DNA from: S5-A14a sp022766365
GTDB lineage: Bacteria > Bacillota > Clostridia > Peptostreptococcales > Anaerovoracaceae
Strand: one strand, 5' to 3'
Assembly: GCA_050313295.1 (NCBI GenBank)
Contig: JBNPLD010000019.1
Length of the DNA: 23,197 nucleotides
Shown: positions 1 through 8,136 of the stretch, piece by piece
Layout of the letters: every line of letters begins with the position of its first letter
Position numbering within the stretch: position 1 is the stretch's first letter
Translations under genes and position numbers: made by a program
The notes under the pieces: model-generated
What the model was told of the DNA's origin: nothing
Seen by the model: only the letters and a program-made list of their open reading frames with translations
Databases searched by the model: none

Positions 1-687
1 ATTTAATTCTTTTGATTTTTTATTTGAAATTTTTCTTCTTACCTTTTACGGCGGGTATATTGATTATATTTTTAACAATTCAATTAGATAATGATTTTGC
101 GAGAAGAGTTATATTAGGAAAAAGATTATGTCTAGTAGTATATTTACCACAAGCGCCAAGCACCATTTTTAATTTGAGAAACCGTTCCTCTATTGAACTC
201 ATTTCTAATGCTATTTAAAGTACGTCCGAGTTTTTGCTATTATGTATACGGAATAGCCTTTATTGCGTAACAGTTTGATTTGACTTATTTTAAAATTGCT
301 TAAATGTTTATTTTATAGCATTACTATGCTCCATAGTTATTAACATTTGGATATGTTCTGTGATGGATCAGTTATAACAAATGCCATATGATGTGGAATT
401 TCTTTGGTTCAATTTCATTCTACAATTAACCATATTTTTATTTAAATTTGACTTATAAAATATGAATTAAATATTTTCTTTATAGAATTTTTATTCACAC
501 ATTAACTTCATCAGGATTAGCAACAATATATAAAGATACATAAAAGAATAAACATTATGATATACTGCAGGTGATAATTTTAAGATAATTAGTAAAAATC
601 AACATAATAATGTTAGGTAACACTAGATATTTAGATATAGATTGATATGATATATGTAAAAAATTGATGCACTAGAAAAAATTTTAC
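1..687. other. AT-rich region without a convincing gene
   Basis: This stretch is strongly AT-rich and shows no ORF with a ribosome binding site and recognisable protein. A 68-codon plus-strand ORF (12-218) is hydrophobic at its start but resembles nothing I know. On the minus strand, 80-202 reads as a 40-residue peptide beginning MSSIEERFLKLKMVLGACGK, which has coding-like composition but no clear ribosome binding site; it could be a decayed gene fragment. I see no terminal inverted repeats, transposase fragments or tRNA. Confidence 0.5.
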
Positions 688-716
688 TTGACAAAAAAGA
701 AATAAAAGCATATTAT
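688..716 (+). promoter_or_regulatory. Sigma-A type promoter for the choline-salvage operon
   Basis: TTGACA at 688-693 is followed by a 17-nt spacer and TATTAT at 711-716. This matches the vegetative consensus closely (6/6 and 5/6). It predicts a transcript start near 723 and a leader of about 45 nt before the ATG at 769, which has an AAGGG ribosome binding site at 757-761. No operator is obvious. The winged-helix domain of the first protein could act here, but that is inference. Confidence 0.75.
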
Positions 717-768
717 GTTCACATAAATACTATATATCATTTTCACGAAAATAAGTAAGGGTAGTACT

Positions 769-2526
769 ATGAACAGACAAGAGGCAGATATTTTGAAAAA
801 TATATACTTAAGAGGATATACAACACAGAGAATCATTTCTACAGAAACTGGGTTATCCTTGGGTAGTGTAAACAAATCTTTGAAGAGTTTAGAAGCACAG
901 AATATCATAACAGAAAAAGGCGAACTGTCTAAAGACGCAAAGACAATTATAGAAAATTCAAAACCCAAGAGCGGAATTATTTTGGCAGCAGGACTAGGTA
1001 TGCGTATGGTACCAATTAACACCCAGATGTCAAAAGGACTTCTAGAAATTAATAAGGAACCGTTAGTAGAAAGAATAATCAAGCAGCTTAGGGAAGCGGG
1101 AGTCAATGATATTTATGTTGTTGTAGGTTTCATGAAAGAGGGATATGATTACCTTGTAGATGAGTATAATGTCAAAATAATAATCAATGACAAATATAGA
1201 GAATATAACAATATTTACTCGTTATATTTGGCCAAGGAACACATTGGGAACACATACATCGTTCCATGTGATGTTTGGTGTAAAGATAATCCATTTAATA
1301 AAATAGAACTTTATTCATGGTACACTATCTTTGATGAGCCTTTTGAAGATAGCAGATTACGAGTCAACCGAAAAATGGAAATTGTAAGGAATCAAACTTA
1401 TGAACGTGGGGCTAAGCCATTTGGCATTGCATATGTTTCTTTAGAAGAATCTGATAAAGTTAAGAAAGCCCTAGAAAATTCTCTGAAGATAAAAAGTAAG
1501 AAACAAAGTTTTTTCTGGGAAGATTGTTTATATGAAAAAAACAAATTTATTTTACCGGCTAAAATAGTATCAGAAGAAAGTAATGTTGAGATTAATACTT
1601 ACGAGCAGCTTAGGGAAATAGATGAAAATTCAGAAAATTTAAAAACAGAGGCCATTGAGATAATCGCATTAAGACTAAATGTAAATCCCATGGAAATAGA
1701 AAACATTCGTATTTTAAAAAAAGGTATGACAAATAGATCTTTTTTATTTTCGGTTAGAGGTAGAGATTACATTATGAGAATCCCTGGAGAGGGGACAAGC
1801 CGACTAATAGATAGAAAGTCTGAGGCACAGGTGTATGATGCAATTGCTAATCTGAATGTGAGTGACAAAGTAATATATATAAACCCTAATAATGGATATA
1901 AAATCACCGAATACATTCATAACGTGCGTAACTGTAATACGCACTCATATGATGACTTAAAAGTATGTATGGGAAAGTTAAAAACTCTTCATGAAAAAGA
2001 ACTGAAGATAGAACATACTTTTGATCTCTTTAAAAATATAGATTACTATGAAAGTCTGTGGAATGGAAGAAGATCAGCATTTAGAGACTATTACTCAACT
2101 AAAGCTAAAGTTTTTCAACTAAAAGAGTTTATTGATAATAATACAAAACAATACAGCTTAACACATATTGACCCCGTATGTGACAACTTCCTCATAGATC
2201 AGAACGATGAAGTGTATTTGATCGATTGGGAATATGCGGGTATGCAGGATCCACTTGTGGACATTGCCATGTTCGCAATATACGCTAAATATAGTAGGGA
2301 AGAAATTGATAATCTTATGGACATATACTTTAATGGTAAGACAAAGCCTAAAGATAAAATCAAAATATATTGCTATGTTTCAGTATGCGGTCTTTTGTGG
2401 AGCAACTGGTGTGAATATAAGAGGATCCACGGTGTAGAATTTGGAGAGTATGCTATGAGACAATACAGGTATGCCAAAGACTACTACAAAATTGCTATAA
2501 AGGAAATGGATAAAGTCAATGCATAA
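769..2526 (+). CDS. licCA: Winged-helix / LicC nucleotidyltransferase / LicA choline kinase fusion
   Basis: A 585-residue protein with three parts. Residues 1-62 look like a winged helix-turn-helix of MarR/ROK type. Residues 68-285 are a LicC-type nucleotidyltransferase with the AAGLGMRM signature (73-80), K89, the LicC-like stretch NDKYREYNNIYSLYLAKE (140-157) and FFWED (248-252). Residues 295-585 are a LicA/choline-kinase fold with the Brenner motif H466-x-D468...N473 and metal-binding IDWEYAG (485-491). The expected reactions are phosphorylation of choline (or a similar amino alcohol) and CTP-dependent formation of CDP-choline. LicC-LicA fusions are known (for example LicCA of Treponema denticola); the N-terminal DNA-binding domain is an addition. 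The gene leads an overlapping operon and shares 8 nt with the next gene. There is no tetranucleotide repeat of the Haemophilus licA phase-variation kind. Choline as substrate is inferred; ethanolamine or another amino alcohol is possible. Confidence 0.85.
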   Translation: MNRQEADILKNIYLRGYTTQRIISTETGLSLGSVNKSLKSLEAQNIITEKGELSKDAKTIIENSKPKSGIILAAGLGMRMVPINTQMSKGLLEINKEPLVERIIKQLREAGVNDIYVVVGFMKEGYDYLVDEYNVKIIINDKYREYNNIYSLYLAKEHIGNTYIVPCDVWCKDNPFNKIELYSWYTIFDEPFEDSRLRVNRKMEIVRNQTYERGAKPFGIAYVSLEESDKVKKALENSLKIKSKKQSFFWEDCLYEKNKFILPAKIVSEESNVEINTYEQLREIDENSENLKTEAIEIIALRLNVNPMEIENIRILKKGMTNRSFLFSVRGRDYIMRIPGEGTSRLIDRKSEAQVYDAIANLNVSDKVIYINPNNGYKITEYIHNVRNCNTHSYDDLKVCMGKLKTLHEKELKIEHTFDLFKNIDYYESLWNGRRSAFRDYYSTKAKVFQLKEFIDNNTKQYSLTHIDPVCDNFLIDQNDEVYLIDWEYAGMQDPLVDIAMFAIYAKYSREEIDNLMDIYFNGKTKPKDKIKIYCYVSVCGLLWSNWCEYKRIHGVEFGEYAMRQYRYAKDYYKIAIKEMDKVNA

Positions 2527-3247
2527 AATAAAAAGAGCTATCATAATGGCAGCCGGACAAGGTACTAGAATGCAACCATTGACATTTGAAATACCTAAGC
2601 CTCTTATAAAAGTGAACGGCACGAGGATGATTGATACCATAATTAGGTCGCTACAAAATCAGGGAATATATGAAATATATGTAGTTGTAGGTCATTTAAA
2701 GGAAAAATTCTACGATTGGGCTCAAAAATGGGACGGTGTTCAAATTATAGAAAATCCTTTCTATGATCAGTGTAATAATATTTCCTCGCTTTATGTTGTT
2801 CGCGATCATCTTGAGGAGGCAATCATATTAGATGGAGATCAAATAATCAGAGATGAAAGTGTTTTGTCCCCTGATTTCGAAAGATCTGGTTACAATGGTG
2901 TAAAAATTGAACGCTTTGTAAACGAATGGGTAATGGAGTGCGATAACAAAACAATCGTGTCATGTAAACGTAGCGGTGGTGATAGAGGATGGCAATTGTT
3001 TAGTGTTTCACGATGGTCTAAGGAAGATGGGAAAAAATTAAGAGCATTTGTTGAAGTTGAATTTGAGAAAAATGATAAATCTGATTTTTACTGGGATGAT
3101 ATACCAATGTTTCTCTACTTTAATGAGTTTACCCTTCAAGTATTTGAGATGAGCAGAGGTGATATTGTGGAAGTAGACAGCTTAGCAGAACTTTCTGAGA
3201 TAGATGCTAGCTATAATAAATATATGGAGGTCACTTGTGAAAAATAA
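2519..3247 (+). CDS. Second LicC-like nucleotidyltransferase
   Basis: A 242-residue single-domain sugar-nucleotidyltransferase-fold protein, close to the roughly 230 residues of stand-alone LicC. It has the pyrophosphorylase signature AAGQGTRM at residues 11-18, the following P-K-P-L segment, a paired-asparagine NNISSLY segment like that of LicC, an acidic DGD metal site and YWDD near the C-terminus. It probably transfers a cytidylyl group to phosphocholine or a related phospho-alcohol. Its start overlaps the upstream gene by 8 nt, with AAAGGAAA just upstream, so translation is probably coupled. Why a second copy is needed next to the fused LicC domain is unclear: different substrates (phosphocholine versus phosphoethanolamine or an aminophosphonate) or one inactive copy are both possible. 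Confidence 0.78.
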   Translation: MHKIKRAIIMAAGQGTRMQPLTFEIPKPLIKVNGTRMIDTIIRSLQNQGIYEIYVVVGHLKEKFYDWAQKWDGVQIIENPFYDQCNNISSLYVVRDHLEEAIILDGDQIIRDESVLSPDFERSGYNGVKIERFVNEWVMECDNKTIVSCKRSGGDRGWQLFSVSRWSKEDGKKLRAFVEVEFEKNDKSDFYWDDIPMFLYFNEFTLQVFEMSRGDIVEVDSLAELSEIDASYNKYMEVTCEK

Positions 3248-4778
3248 AAAAATTGATTGGCTTATAACTATTTTGCCTCTTGCTAGCATAGTACTATTGA
3301 GTCTTTTGTTTTTTATGAACCCAAGTGCTTCTAATGATAACTTGAGTAAAATAAGGTATTTTTTAGGAGACACATTCGGCAGTTACTATATAATAATAGG
3401 AGCCTGTTTCTTTTTAGTATCCATATTTTTGATTGCGTCAAAATATGGCGATATATTACTTGGCGAAAAGGAGGACAAACCTGCTTATTCTTTTTTTTCA
3501 TGGGGAAGTATGATGTTTACTTGTGGGCTGGCAGCGGATATTTTGTTCTATTCATTTTCAGAATGGGTGATGTATGCTAACAGTTCTCATATTAAAAATT
3601 TAGGTTCTATCCAAGAGTGGTCTGGAGTGTTTCCTATATTTCACTGGAGTTTCATACCGTGGTCATTTTATTTAGTCTTAGCTGTTGCTTTTGGTTTCAT
3701 GCTTCATGTGAAAAAGCGAAATCGAAAAAAATTTTCTGAAGCGTGCAGACCAATTTTAGGTGATAAAGTCGATGGTATAATTGGAAGAGTGATTGATTTA
3801 TTGGCTGTATTTGCTCTTTTAGCTGGAACGGCGACTACATTTAGTGTGGCAACCCCTTTGATGGCAAGCATAATTGGTATGATTTTCAATATCCGAATAA
3901 GCAGGACAATTGTGACGATAATTATTTTGCTGATTACATGCGGAATATATACCTATGCATTACTTCATGGGTTTAAAGGTATTAGCTTTTTAGCAAAGGC
4001 TTGCATTTATTTGTTCTTTTGTTTGCTTTTTTATGTTCTCTTAATGGGAGGTAGTTCTAAGTATATAATTGAGACAGGCATTGAATCTGTGGGGAGAACC
4101 ATACAGAACTTCATTGGGTTATCAACCTATTTAGACCCTCAGAGAGATAACAACTTTCCCCAGGATTGGACCATTTATTACTGGGCATACTGGATGGTTT
4201 GGTGTGTAGCGGCACCGTTCTTTATAGGTAGTATTTCCAGGGGTAGAACTATTAGACAGACCATCCTTGGAGGATATTTGTTTGGTGTTGGTTCTACAAT
4301 TATAAGTTTTATTGTTTTAGGAAATTATTCTCTTGGACTCCAAGTGAGGGGAATAAAGGATTTTGTTAGTGAATATGATAAAACTCAGGATTTGTACACT
4401 TTGATTTTGGAAATAATTAAAACAATACCTGGATCTTCTTTTGTACTTCTACTTGTGTTAATAACGATGATAGCTTTTTATGCAACATCTTTTGATTCTA
4501 TTGCATATACTGCTGCTTGCTATAGTTATCATAGAATAGATGAGAATCAACATCCACATTTCATAATACAGCTTATGTGGTGCATATTATTAATAATTCT
4601 GCCCATTGCATTGGTATTCTCAGAAAGCAGTATGAATAATCTTCAATCGGTGAGTATAGTGGCTGCGTTCCCTATAGGTATTGTAATGCTTACAATTGTC
4701 GCAAGCTTTTTTAAAGATGCAAGAGATTATATGAATCATGTAGGTGATTTTTCTAAAAACAATGAATATAAAAGGTGA
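3237..4778 (+). CDS. BCCT-family choline/betaine/carnitine-type transporter
   Basis: A 513-residue membrane protein with about 12 hydrophobic segments. I chose the GTG at 3237 because GGAGG (3226-3230) lies 6 nt upstream; an earlier ATG at 3204 has no such site. The start overlaps the upstream gene by 11 nt. BCCT features are the tryptophan-rich signature DWTIYYWAYWMVW (310-322), the conserved ISRGRTIR (333-340) and the TSFDSIAYTAA segment (417-427). The usual GMGIG-type glycine stretch is replaced by GLAADILFYSFSEW (97-110), whose SEW ending recalls CaiT-type members (IEW) more than BetP (TEP). Family members carry choline, betaine or carnitine by sodium or proton symport, or by exchange. 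With LicC and LicA domains next door, choline import is the natural role, comparable to BetT-like carriers replacing LicB in some Neisseria phosphocholine loci. Confidence 0.88.
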   Translation: MKNKKIDWLITILPLASIVLLSLLFFMNPSASNDNLSKIRYFLGDTFGSYYIIIGACFFLVSIFLIASKYGDILLGEKEDKPAYSFFSWGSMMFTCGLAADILFYSFSEWVMYANSSHIKNLGSIQEWSGVFPIFHWSFIPWSFYLVLAVAFGFMLHVKKRNRKKFSEACRPILGDKVDGIIGRVIDLLAVFALLAGTATTFSVATPLMASIIGMIFNIRISRTIVTIIILLITCGIYTYALLHGFKGISFLAKACIYLFFCLLFYVLLMGGSSKYIIETGIESVGRTIQNFIGLSTYLDPQRDNNFPQDWTIYYWAYWMVWCVAAPFFIGSISRGRTIRQTILGGYLFGVGSTIISFIVLGNYSLGLQVRGIKDFVSEYDKTQDLYTLILEIIKTIPGSSFVLLLVLITMIAFYATSFDSIAYTAACYSYHRIDENQHPHFIIQLMWCILLIILPIALVFSESSMNNLQSVSIVAAFPIGIVMLTIVASFFKDARDYMNHVGDFSKNNEYKR

Positions 4779-5680
4779 TAAATAATATAAACTATATTTC
4801 AAATATAGAGTATCTGAAGGAAAAAGCAAAAAACGAACAAATTTATAACATAAAGTTTGATGCAGGACATTGGAATGACTTGGGAGCATTTTATGGCACT
4901 AATCATCTTCTCGAACAAATGAAAAGTGAATATTCCGATATTTACGTTCCCAAATTGAAAGATTTTGATGTTAGCACTAAGCACGTGAAAGAGCTTCCGA
5001 TTTCTCATTTTAAAATATCAGAATCGGTTCCTGTAATAGTCAAAAAAACAAACGATTATGTTGTTGATATGACAGACAGCTTTGATTCAATAAGCTTAAA
5101 TCCTTCACATATAGCATTTAATGTACACCATCTTGGAAGCAAACAGTCGTTGAATCTGCCTAGGGTTCTATGGTTTGCAGGTTCGTATTATAACAGGAAC
5201 AGGGATTTTTACACAACTGCGTTCAGGGACTCCTATTCTGTACACAACTATGAGAATTTTTTAAATTTTGACTATTATTTTAATATCTTTAAGCCTGATT
5301 ATGTAGTATTGGTTTCGGCTGAATATACTATTAATCAAACATACTATAATCCAGAAATTTTGAAAAATAAAGATTTGAATAATCCTTTGGATTATTCAAT
5401 AGAACACTCAAATTTTCGCAAAGCAATCTTACCTGACAATTTAGAAGCCGTAGCTTCAAAAAATAAATATATAAAGTCAAATGATTTCTCTAAACTAACA
5501 TATGAGAGAAATAATCGGCTTGCAAAAATAACATTCACAAATGATAGAAAATATAAATATGGATATGTAAAAAAAGGAGAAATAGAATTGGATTTATCTT
5601 TTGCAGATGGAGAAGTCTCCTGCACAACAGACGTTGAAAAGTTGGAATTTGACAGAGCAGAAGTATATCTGTTTAAATAG
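4775..5680 (+). CDS. N-terminally truncated AlgJ/DHHW-like SGNH hydrolase-related protein
   Basis: A 301-residue ORF starting at a GTG that overlaps the transporter stop (GTGA). There is no properly spaced ribosome binding site: AAAAGG abuts the start. It carries FDAGHWNDLGAF with D29, H32 and W33, like the Asp/His motif of AlgJ/AlgX/DHHW-type SGNH proteins. About 105 residues later comes VLWFAGSYYN, whose S137 is the candidate nucleophile in a GSYY turn. A block with NFDYYFNIFKPDYVVLVSAEYT follows (165-185, partly quoted). In AlgJ and AlgX the Asp/His motif also precedes the serine, but it sits well inside the protein after an N-terminal anchor. Here that anchor or signal and the first strand are missing, so the product would stay cytosolic. 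It may be a 5'-truncated relic at a recombination junction or a shortened functional form. Such proteins usually act in O-acetylation of polysaccharides. Confidence 0.55.
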   Translation: MINNINYISNIEYLKEKAKNEQIYNIKFDAGHWNDLGAFYGTNHLLEQMKSEYSDIYVPKLKDFDVSTKHVKELPISHFKISESVPVIVKKTNDYVVDMTDSFDSISLNPSHIAFNVHHLGSKQSLNLPRVLWFAGSYYNRNRDFYTTAFRDSYSVHNYENFLNFDYYFNIFKPDYVVLVSAEYTINQTYYNPEILKNKDLNNPLDYSIEHSNFRKAILPDNLEAVASKNKYIKSNDFSKLTYERNNRLAKITFTNDRKYKYGYVKKGEIELDLSFADGEVSCTTDVEKLEFDRAEVYLFK

Positions 5681-5686
5681 TCAATC

Positions 5687-6334
5687 CTATTTCAACTTAA
5701 ATTTCCTATTCTTGCCCTCAATCAATCCGTCAGCTTTCATCTGGCGGATTTCTCGCATCATGGCGCTCCTGTCCACATGGAGATATTTGGCAAGATCAGT
5801 GAGTTTCATCGGAATGGTGAAGTAGCCATCTGAATCAACTGATGAGATTCCGGAAATGTATTTAAGATATGCAAGGAGCTTGCTCCTGGTGCTGGATTGA
5901 CCGAGAATTGAAATGTGCAGAGACAGCTCTTGAGATTTTTGAGCACTCATTATAAATAGATTGCTTATCAGCTGACTGTGATGCTCACAGAGGTTTTCGC
6001 ATGGCTTGATTATGTGCTCATAGTCGATGTAAATAACCTCTGAGTTCTCAAGAGCTGTAACCAGGTATTCGTAATTGTCTATGGGCAGCGAGAAAAATTC
6101 ACCGAAAATATCTCCACCGGAATAATGCTCAAGGAGAAATGTTTCACCATCGGAATTTAAAATTTCCAGTTTGGCTGCACCTTTTCTGAGCACAGCAACT
6201 TGCCCCACGTGATCGTAGGTATAAGATATGATAGTTTCTCCTGCCATATACTTCTTGTAAACAGGTTTGAAGCAGGGAATCATCTTGTCAAGACTTTCAG
6301 GTGAAATATTATACAGAATCTGCCTTTTATCCAT
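5687..6334 (-). CDS. Crp/Fnr-family transcriptional regulator
   Basis: A 215-residue protein with the Crp/Fnr layout: an N-terminal cyclic-nucleotide-binding-type beta-barrel (about 15-115) containing GGDIFGEFFSL (73-83), a long dimerisation helix (about 118-145), and a C-terminal helix-turn-helix (178-205) with the recognition helix around VDRSAMMREIRQM. The three cysteines (21, 112, 116) do not form the N-terminal cluster of oxygen-sensing FNR, and the residues typical for cAMP binding are not clearly there, so the effector is unknown. AAGAAGG precedes the start by 8 nt. It lies 21 nt after deoC on the same strand, so the two are probably co-transcribed. Its stop faces the convergent SGNH-like ORF with only 6 nt between. 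Autoregulation through the palindrome at 7107-7126 is possible but unproven. Confidence 0.88.
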   Translation of the reverse strand: MDKRQILYNISPESLDKMIPCFKPVYKKYMAGETIISYTYDHVGQVAVLRKGAAKLEILNSDGETFLLEHYSGGDIFGEFFSLPIDNYEYLVTALENSEVIYIDYEHIIKPCENLCEHHSQLISNLFIMSAQKSQELSLHISILGQSSTRSKLLAYLKYISGISSVDSDGYFTIPMKLTDLAKYLHVDRSAMMREIRQMKADGLIEGKNRKFKLK

Positions 6335-6355
6335 TAATTTTGCCTTCTTGTTATA

Positions 6356-7057
6356 TTACTCTCTTGTGATATCTTTTGATTTTGCTTCTTCCATAATCTT
6401 TACACCGGCACTGGCACCAATTCTGTCAGCACCTGCCTCGATCATAGCTTTAACTGTTTTAAGGTCTCTGATTCCACCGGAAGCTTTAACTTTCATGGAG
6501 CTTCCGACAGTTTTCTTCATAAGCATGACATCTTTGACGGTTGCACCGCCCGTATTAAATCCGGTTGAGGTTTTTACAAAATCAGCACCGGCTTCCATAG
6601 AAAGTTCACATGCCATAACTATTTCTGTATCTGAAAGAAGGCAAGTTTCAAGGATTACCTTGACCTTAGCATTCATATCATGAGCTGCTTCTACGACTTT
6701 CGAAATATCATTTCTCACGAAGTTGTAATCCTTACCTTTGAGCATTCCAACATTAAGAACCATATCAACTTCATCGGCACCTTCGTTGCAGACATATCTG
6801 GTTTCGAAGACTTTAGTATCTGTTGAGCATGCTCCCAAAGGGAATCCTACTACTGCACAGGTTTTAACATCACTTTCATTAAGGGCTTTTGAAACCCTTG
6901 GGACATAACATGAATTAACGCATACGGAATAAAAATCCGAAGCAATGGCTTCTTTGCACAGAGTGTCTATCTGCTCAGGAGTTGCCTCCGGTTTCAGCAG
7001 TGTATGATCAAAAAATTTATTCAATTTAAACTCATTCATTCGGTAATTTCGGCTCAT
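6356..7057 (-). CDS. deoC: Deoxyribose-phosphate aldolase
   Basis: A 233-residue class I aldolase that splits 2-deoxyribose 5-phosphate into glyceraldehyde 3-phosphate and acetaldehyde, letting the cell use deoxynucleosides as carbon. Visible catalytic elements are EVDMVLNVG with D98, the Schiff-base lysine K162 in FVKTSTGF, and K191 in VKASGGIRD, matching D102, K167 and K201 of the E. coli enzyme. The length is normal. The ATG at 7057 has AAAGGAG upstream but with a long spacing of about 15 nt; a second ATG six codons in (7039) is an alternative start with no better site. It is the first gene of a two-gene unit with a Crp/Fnr regulator. The usual partners deoB, deoA or pdp and cdd are not in the window. 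Confidence 0.95.
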   Translation of the reverse strand: MSRNYRMNEFKLNKFFDHTLLKPEATPEQIDTLCKEAIASDFYSVCVNSCYVPRVSKALNESDVKTCAVVGFPLGACSTDTKVFETRYVCNEGADEVDMVLNVGMLKGKDYNFVRNDISKVVEAAHDMNAKVKVILETCLLSDTEIVMACELSMEAGADFVKTSTGFNTGGATVKDVMLMKKTVGSSMKVKASGGIRDLKTVKAMIEAGADRIGASAGVKIMEEAKSKDITRE

Positions 7058-7106
7058 CGTATTGTGGAGCCACTCCTTTCAACGTTTGTGATAGAAAAAA
7101 TTGTTT

Positions 7107-7126
7107 TGTGGTATAATTATATCACA
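7107..7126. promoter_or_regulatory. Palindromic element holding divergent extended -10 boxes
   Basis: TGTGGTATAATTATATCACA is a 20-bp inverted repeat with a single unmatched position pair. On the plus strand it contains the extended -10 TGGTATAAT (7109-7117); on the minus strand it contains TGATATAAT (7124-7116). The two hexamers overlap by two bases, so polymerase can probably occupy only one direction at a time. Neither side has a good -35 at normal distance. The TGTG...CACA ends recall Crp-type half sites but the spacing (N10 rather than N6) is not that of Crp. It lies between deoC (minus) and the CYTH gene (plus). Confidence 0.6.
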
Positions 7127-7158
7127 TGATTTTGAAAAAGTGTAGACAAGGAGAAACC

Positions 7159-7983
7159 ATGGAAGTTGAATATAAATTTTTGTATCCGGGAAAGCTGAAC
7201 ATGGAAGTGACCATGGAAATCATCGACTCGTTAAAGAAGAAAGAAGATATAATTACTTCCGATATTGTTTATCAGAATATTATAACAAAATATCTCGATT
7301 CAAGAAGCGGAACTCTTCGTAAAGACAATATTGCTGTTAGGGAGAGATATGAGAAAAATTTTGTTGTTGCAGATGAGATGGATTTTCAATCCATGTTAAA
7401 AAATTTCTCTGCGGGACATTTTACTCCGGATGACCGCTTAAATAAACAGTGGATACATAAATTGTCTTTTAAATGGGGAGGTAGTGCTATGGGAGGCCTT
7501 CACGAGAGGAGAGAGGTTGAGATAGATTTAGGTGATATGTCTCCTAATTTTGATTTGCTGGACACATCCTTATATCAAAAGTTTCAAAATGCTGAGAAAG
7601 AAGGACTTGTCAACCTTTTTAATACTGTTATTGACAGGATTACATTGTATCTCAAATATGGGGGAAGTTTCATGGAATTATCCGTTGACAATGGATTTCT
7701 GGTACGTGATGAGGAGCTTCAGGATGAGTCGGATAAAAAAATATGCAAATTAGTAGGCGTGGAATCGGGAGAAGTGTTATCAGGAATATGGAACAGCAGA
7801 CCGGATATTCAAAGAATTGCCTCTCATATTCCGGATTCTCATTCAATTTCAGAAGTAGAGATTGAACTTAAGGAAGGCGATAAGGCCGATTTAAAAGATG
7901 TCGCCGATTTTCTCGCTGAGAAATTCGACTTAATTCCAAATGATATTTCCAAATACCAGAGAGGTGTGGAACTTTACTTTTAG
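7159..7983 (+). CDS. CYTH-domain protein (triphosphate tunnel enzyme family)
   Basis: A 274-residue protein from the ATG at 7159, chosen because AAGGAG (7148-7153) lies 5 nt upstream. An in-frame ATG at 7126 lies inside the promoter palindrome. The N-terminus MEVEYKF holds the ExExK signature of CYTH proteins at residues 2-6. Alternating charged strands follow, such as the AVRERY region, ERREVEIDL, and near the end EVEIELKEGD, which supply the acidic and basic residues lining the tunnel. The C-terminal KYQRGVELYF is also typical. CYTH enzymes hydrolyse inorganic triphosphate or act on thiamine triphosphate or nucleotides; the substrate here cannot be told. No CHAD domain is attached. The sequence is longer than small CYTH enzymes (about 180-200 residues) because of the middle section. 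Confidence 0.8.
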   Translation: MEVEYKFLYPGKLNMEVTMEIIDSLKKKEDIITSDIVYQNIITKYLDSRSGTLRKDNIAVRERYEKNFVVADEMDFQSMLKNFSAGHFTPDDRLNKQWIHKLSFKWGGSAMGGLHERREVEIDLGDMSPNFDLLDTSLYQKFQNAEKEGLVNLFNTVIDRITLYLKYGGSFMELSVDNGFLVRDEELQDESDKKICKLVGVESGEVLSGIWNSRPDIQRIASHIPDSHSISEVEIELKEGDKADLKDVADFLAEKFDLIPNDISKYQRGVELYF

Positions 7984-8001
7984 AGACAAAAATTGTATAA
8001 T
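7973..8001 (+). promoter_or_regulatory. Probable promoter upstream of tig
   Basis: TTTACT (7973-7978) and TATAAT (7996-8001) are separated by 17 nt. The -35 lies inside the last codons of the CYTH gene. It would give a leader of about 130 nt before the trigger factor start. No terminator is visible between the CYTH gene and tig, so read-through is also possible. Confidence 0.5.
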
Positions 8002-8136
8002 AATATGCATTCTATGTTCGAATAGACCATGTAAAAATTAAACTCTTATTTATGGTCACTTACAGTATAAATATTTTGAGTATTTCATAGGATAGAGATA
8101 ATGAACTAGACTTAATTTAGGGAGGAAATTTAAATA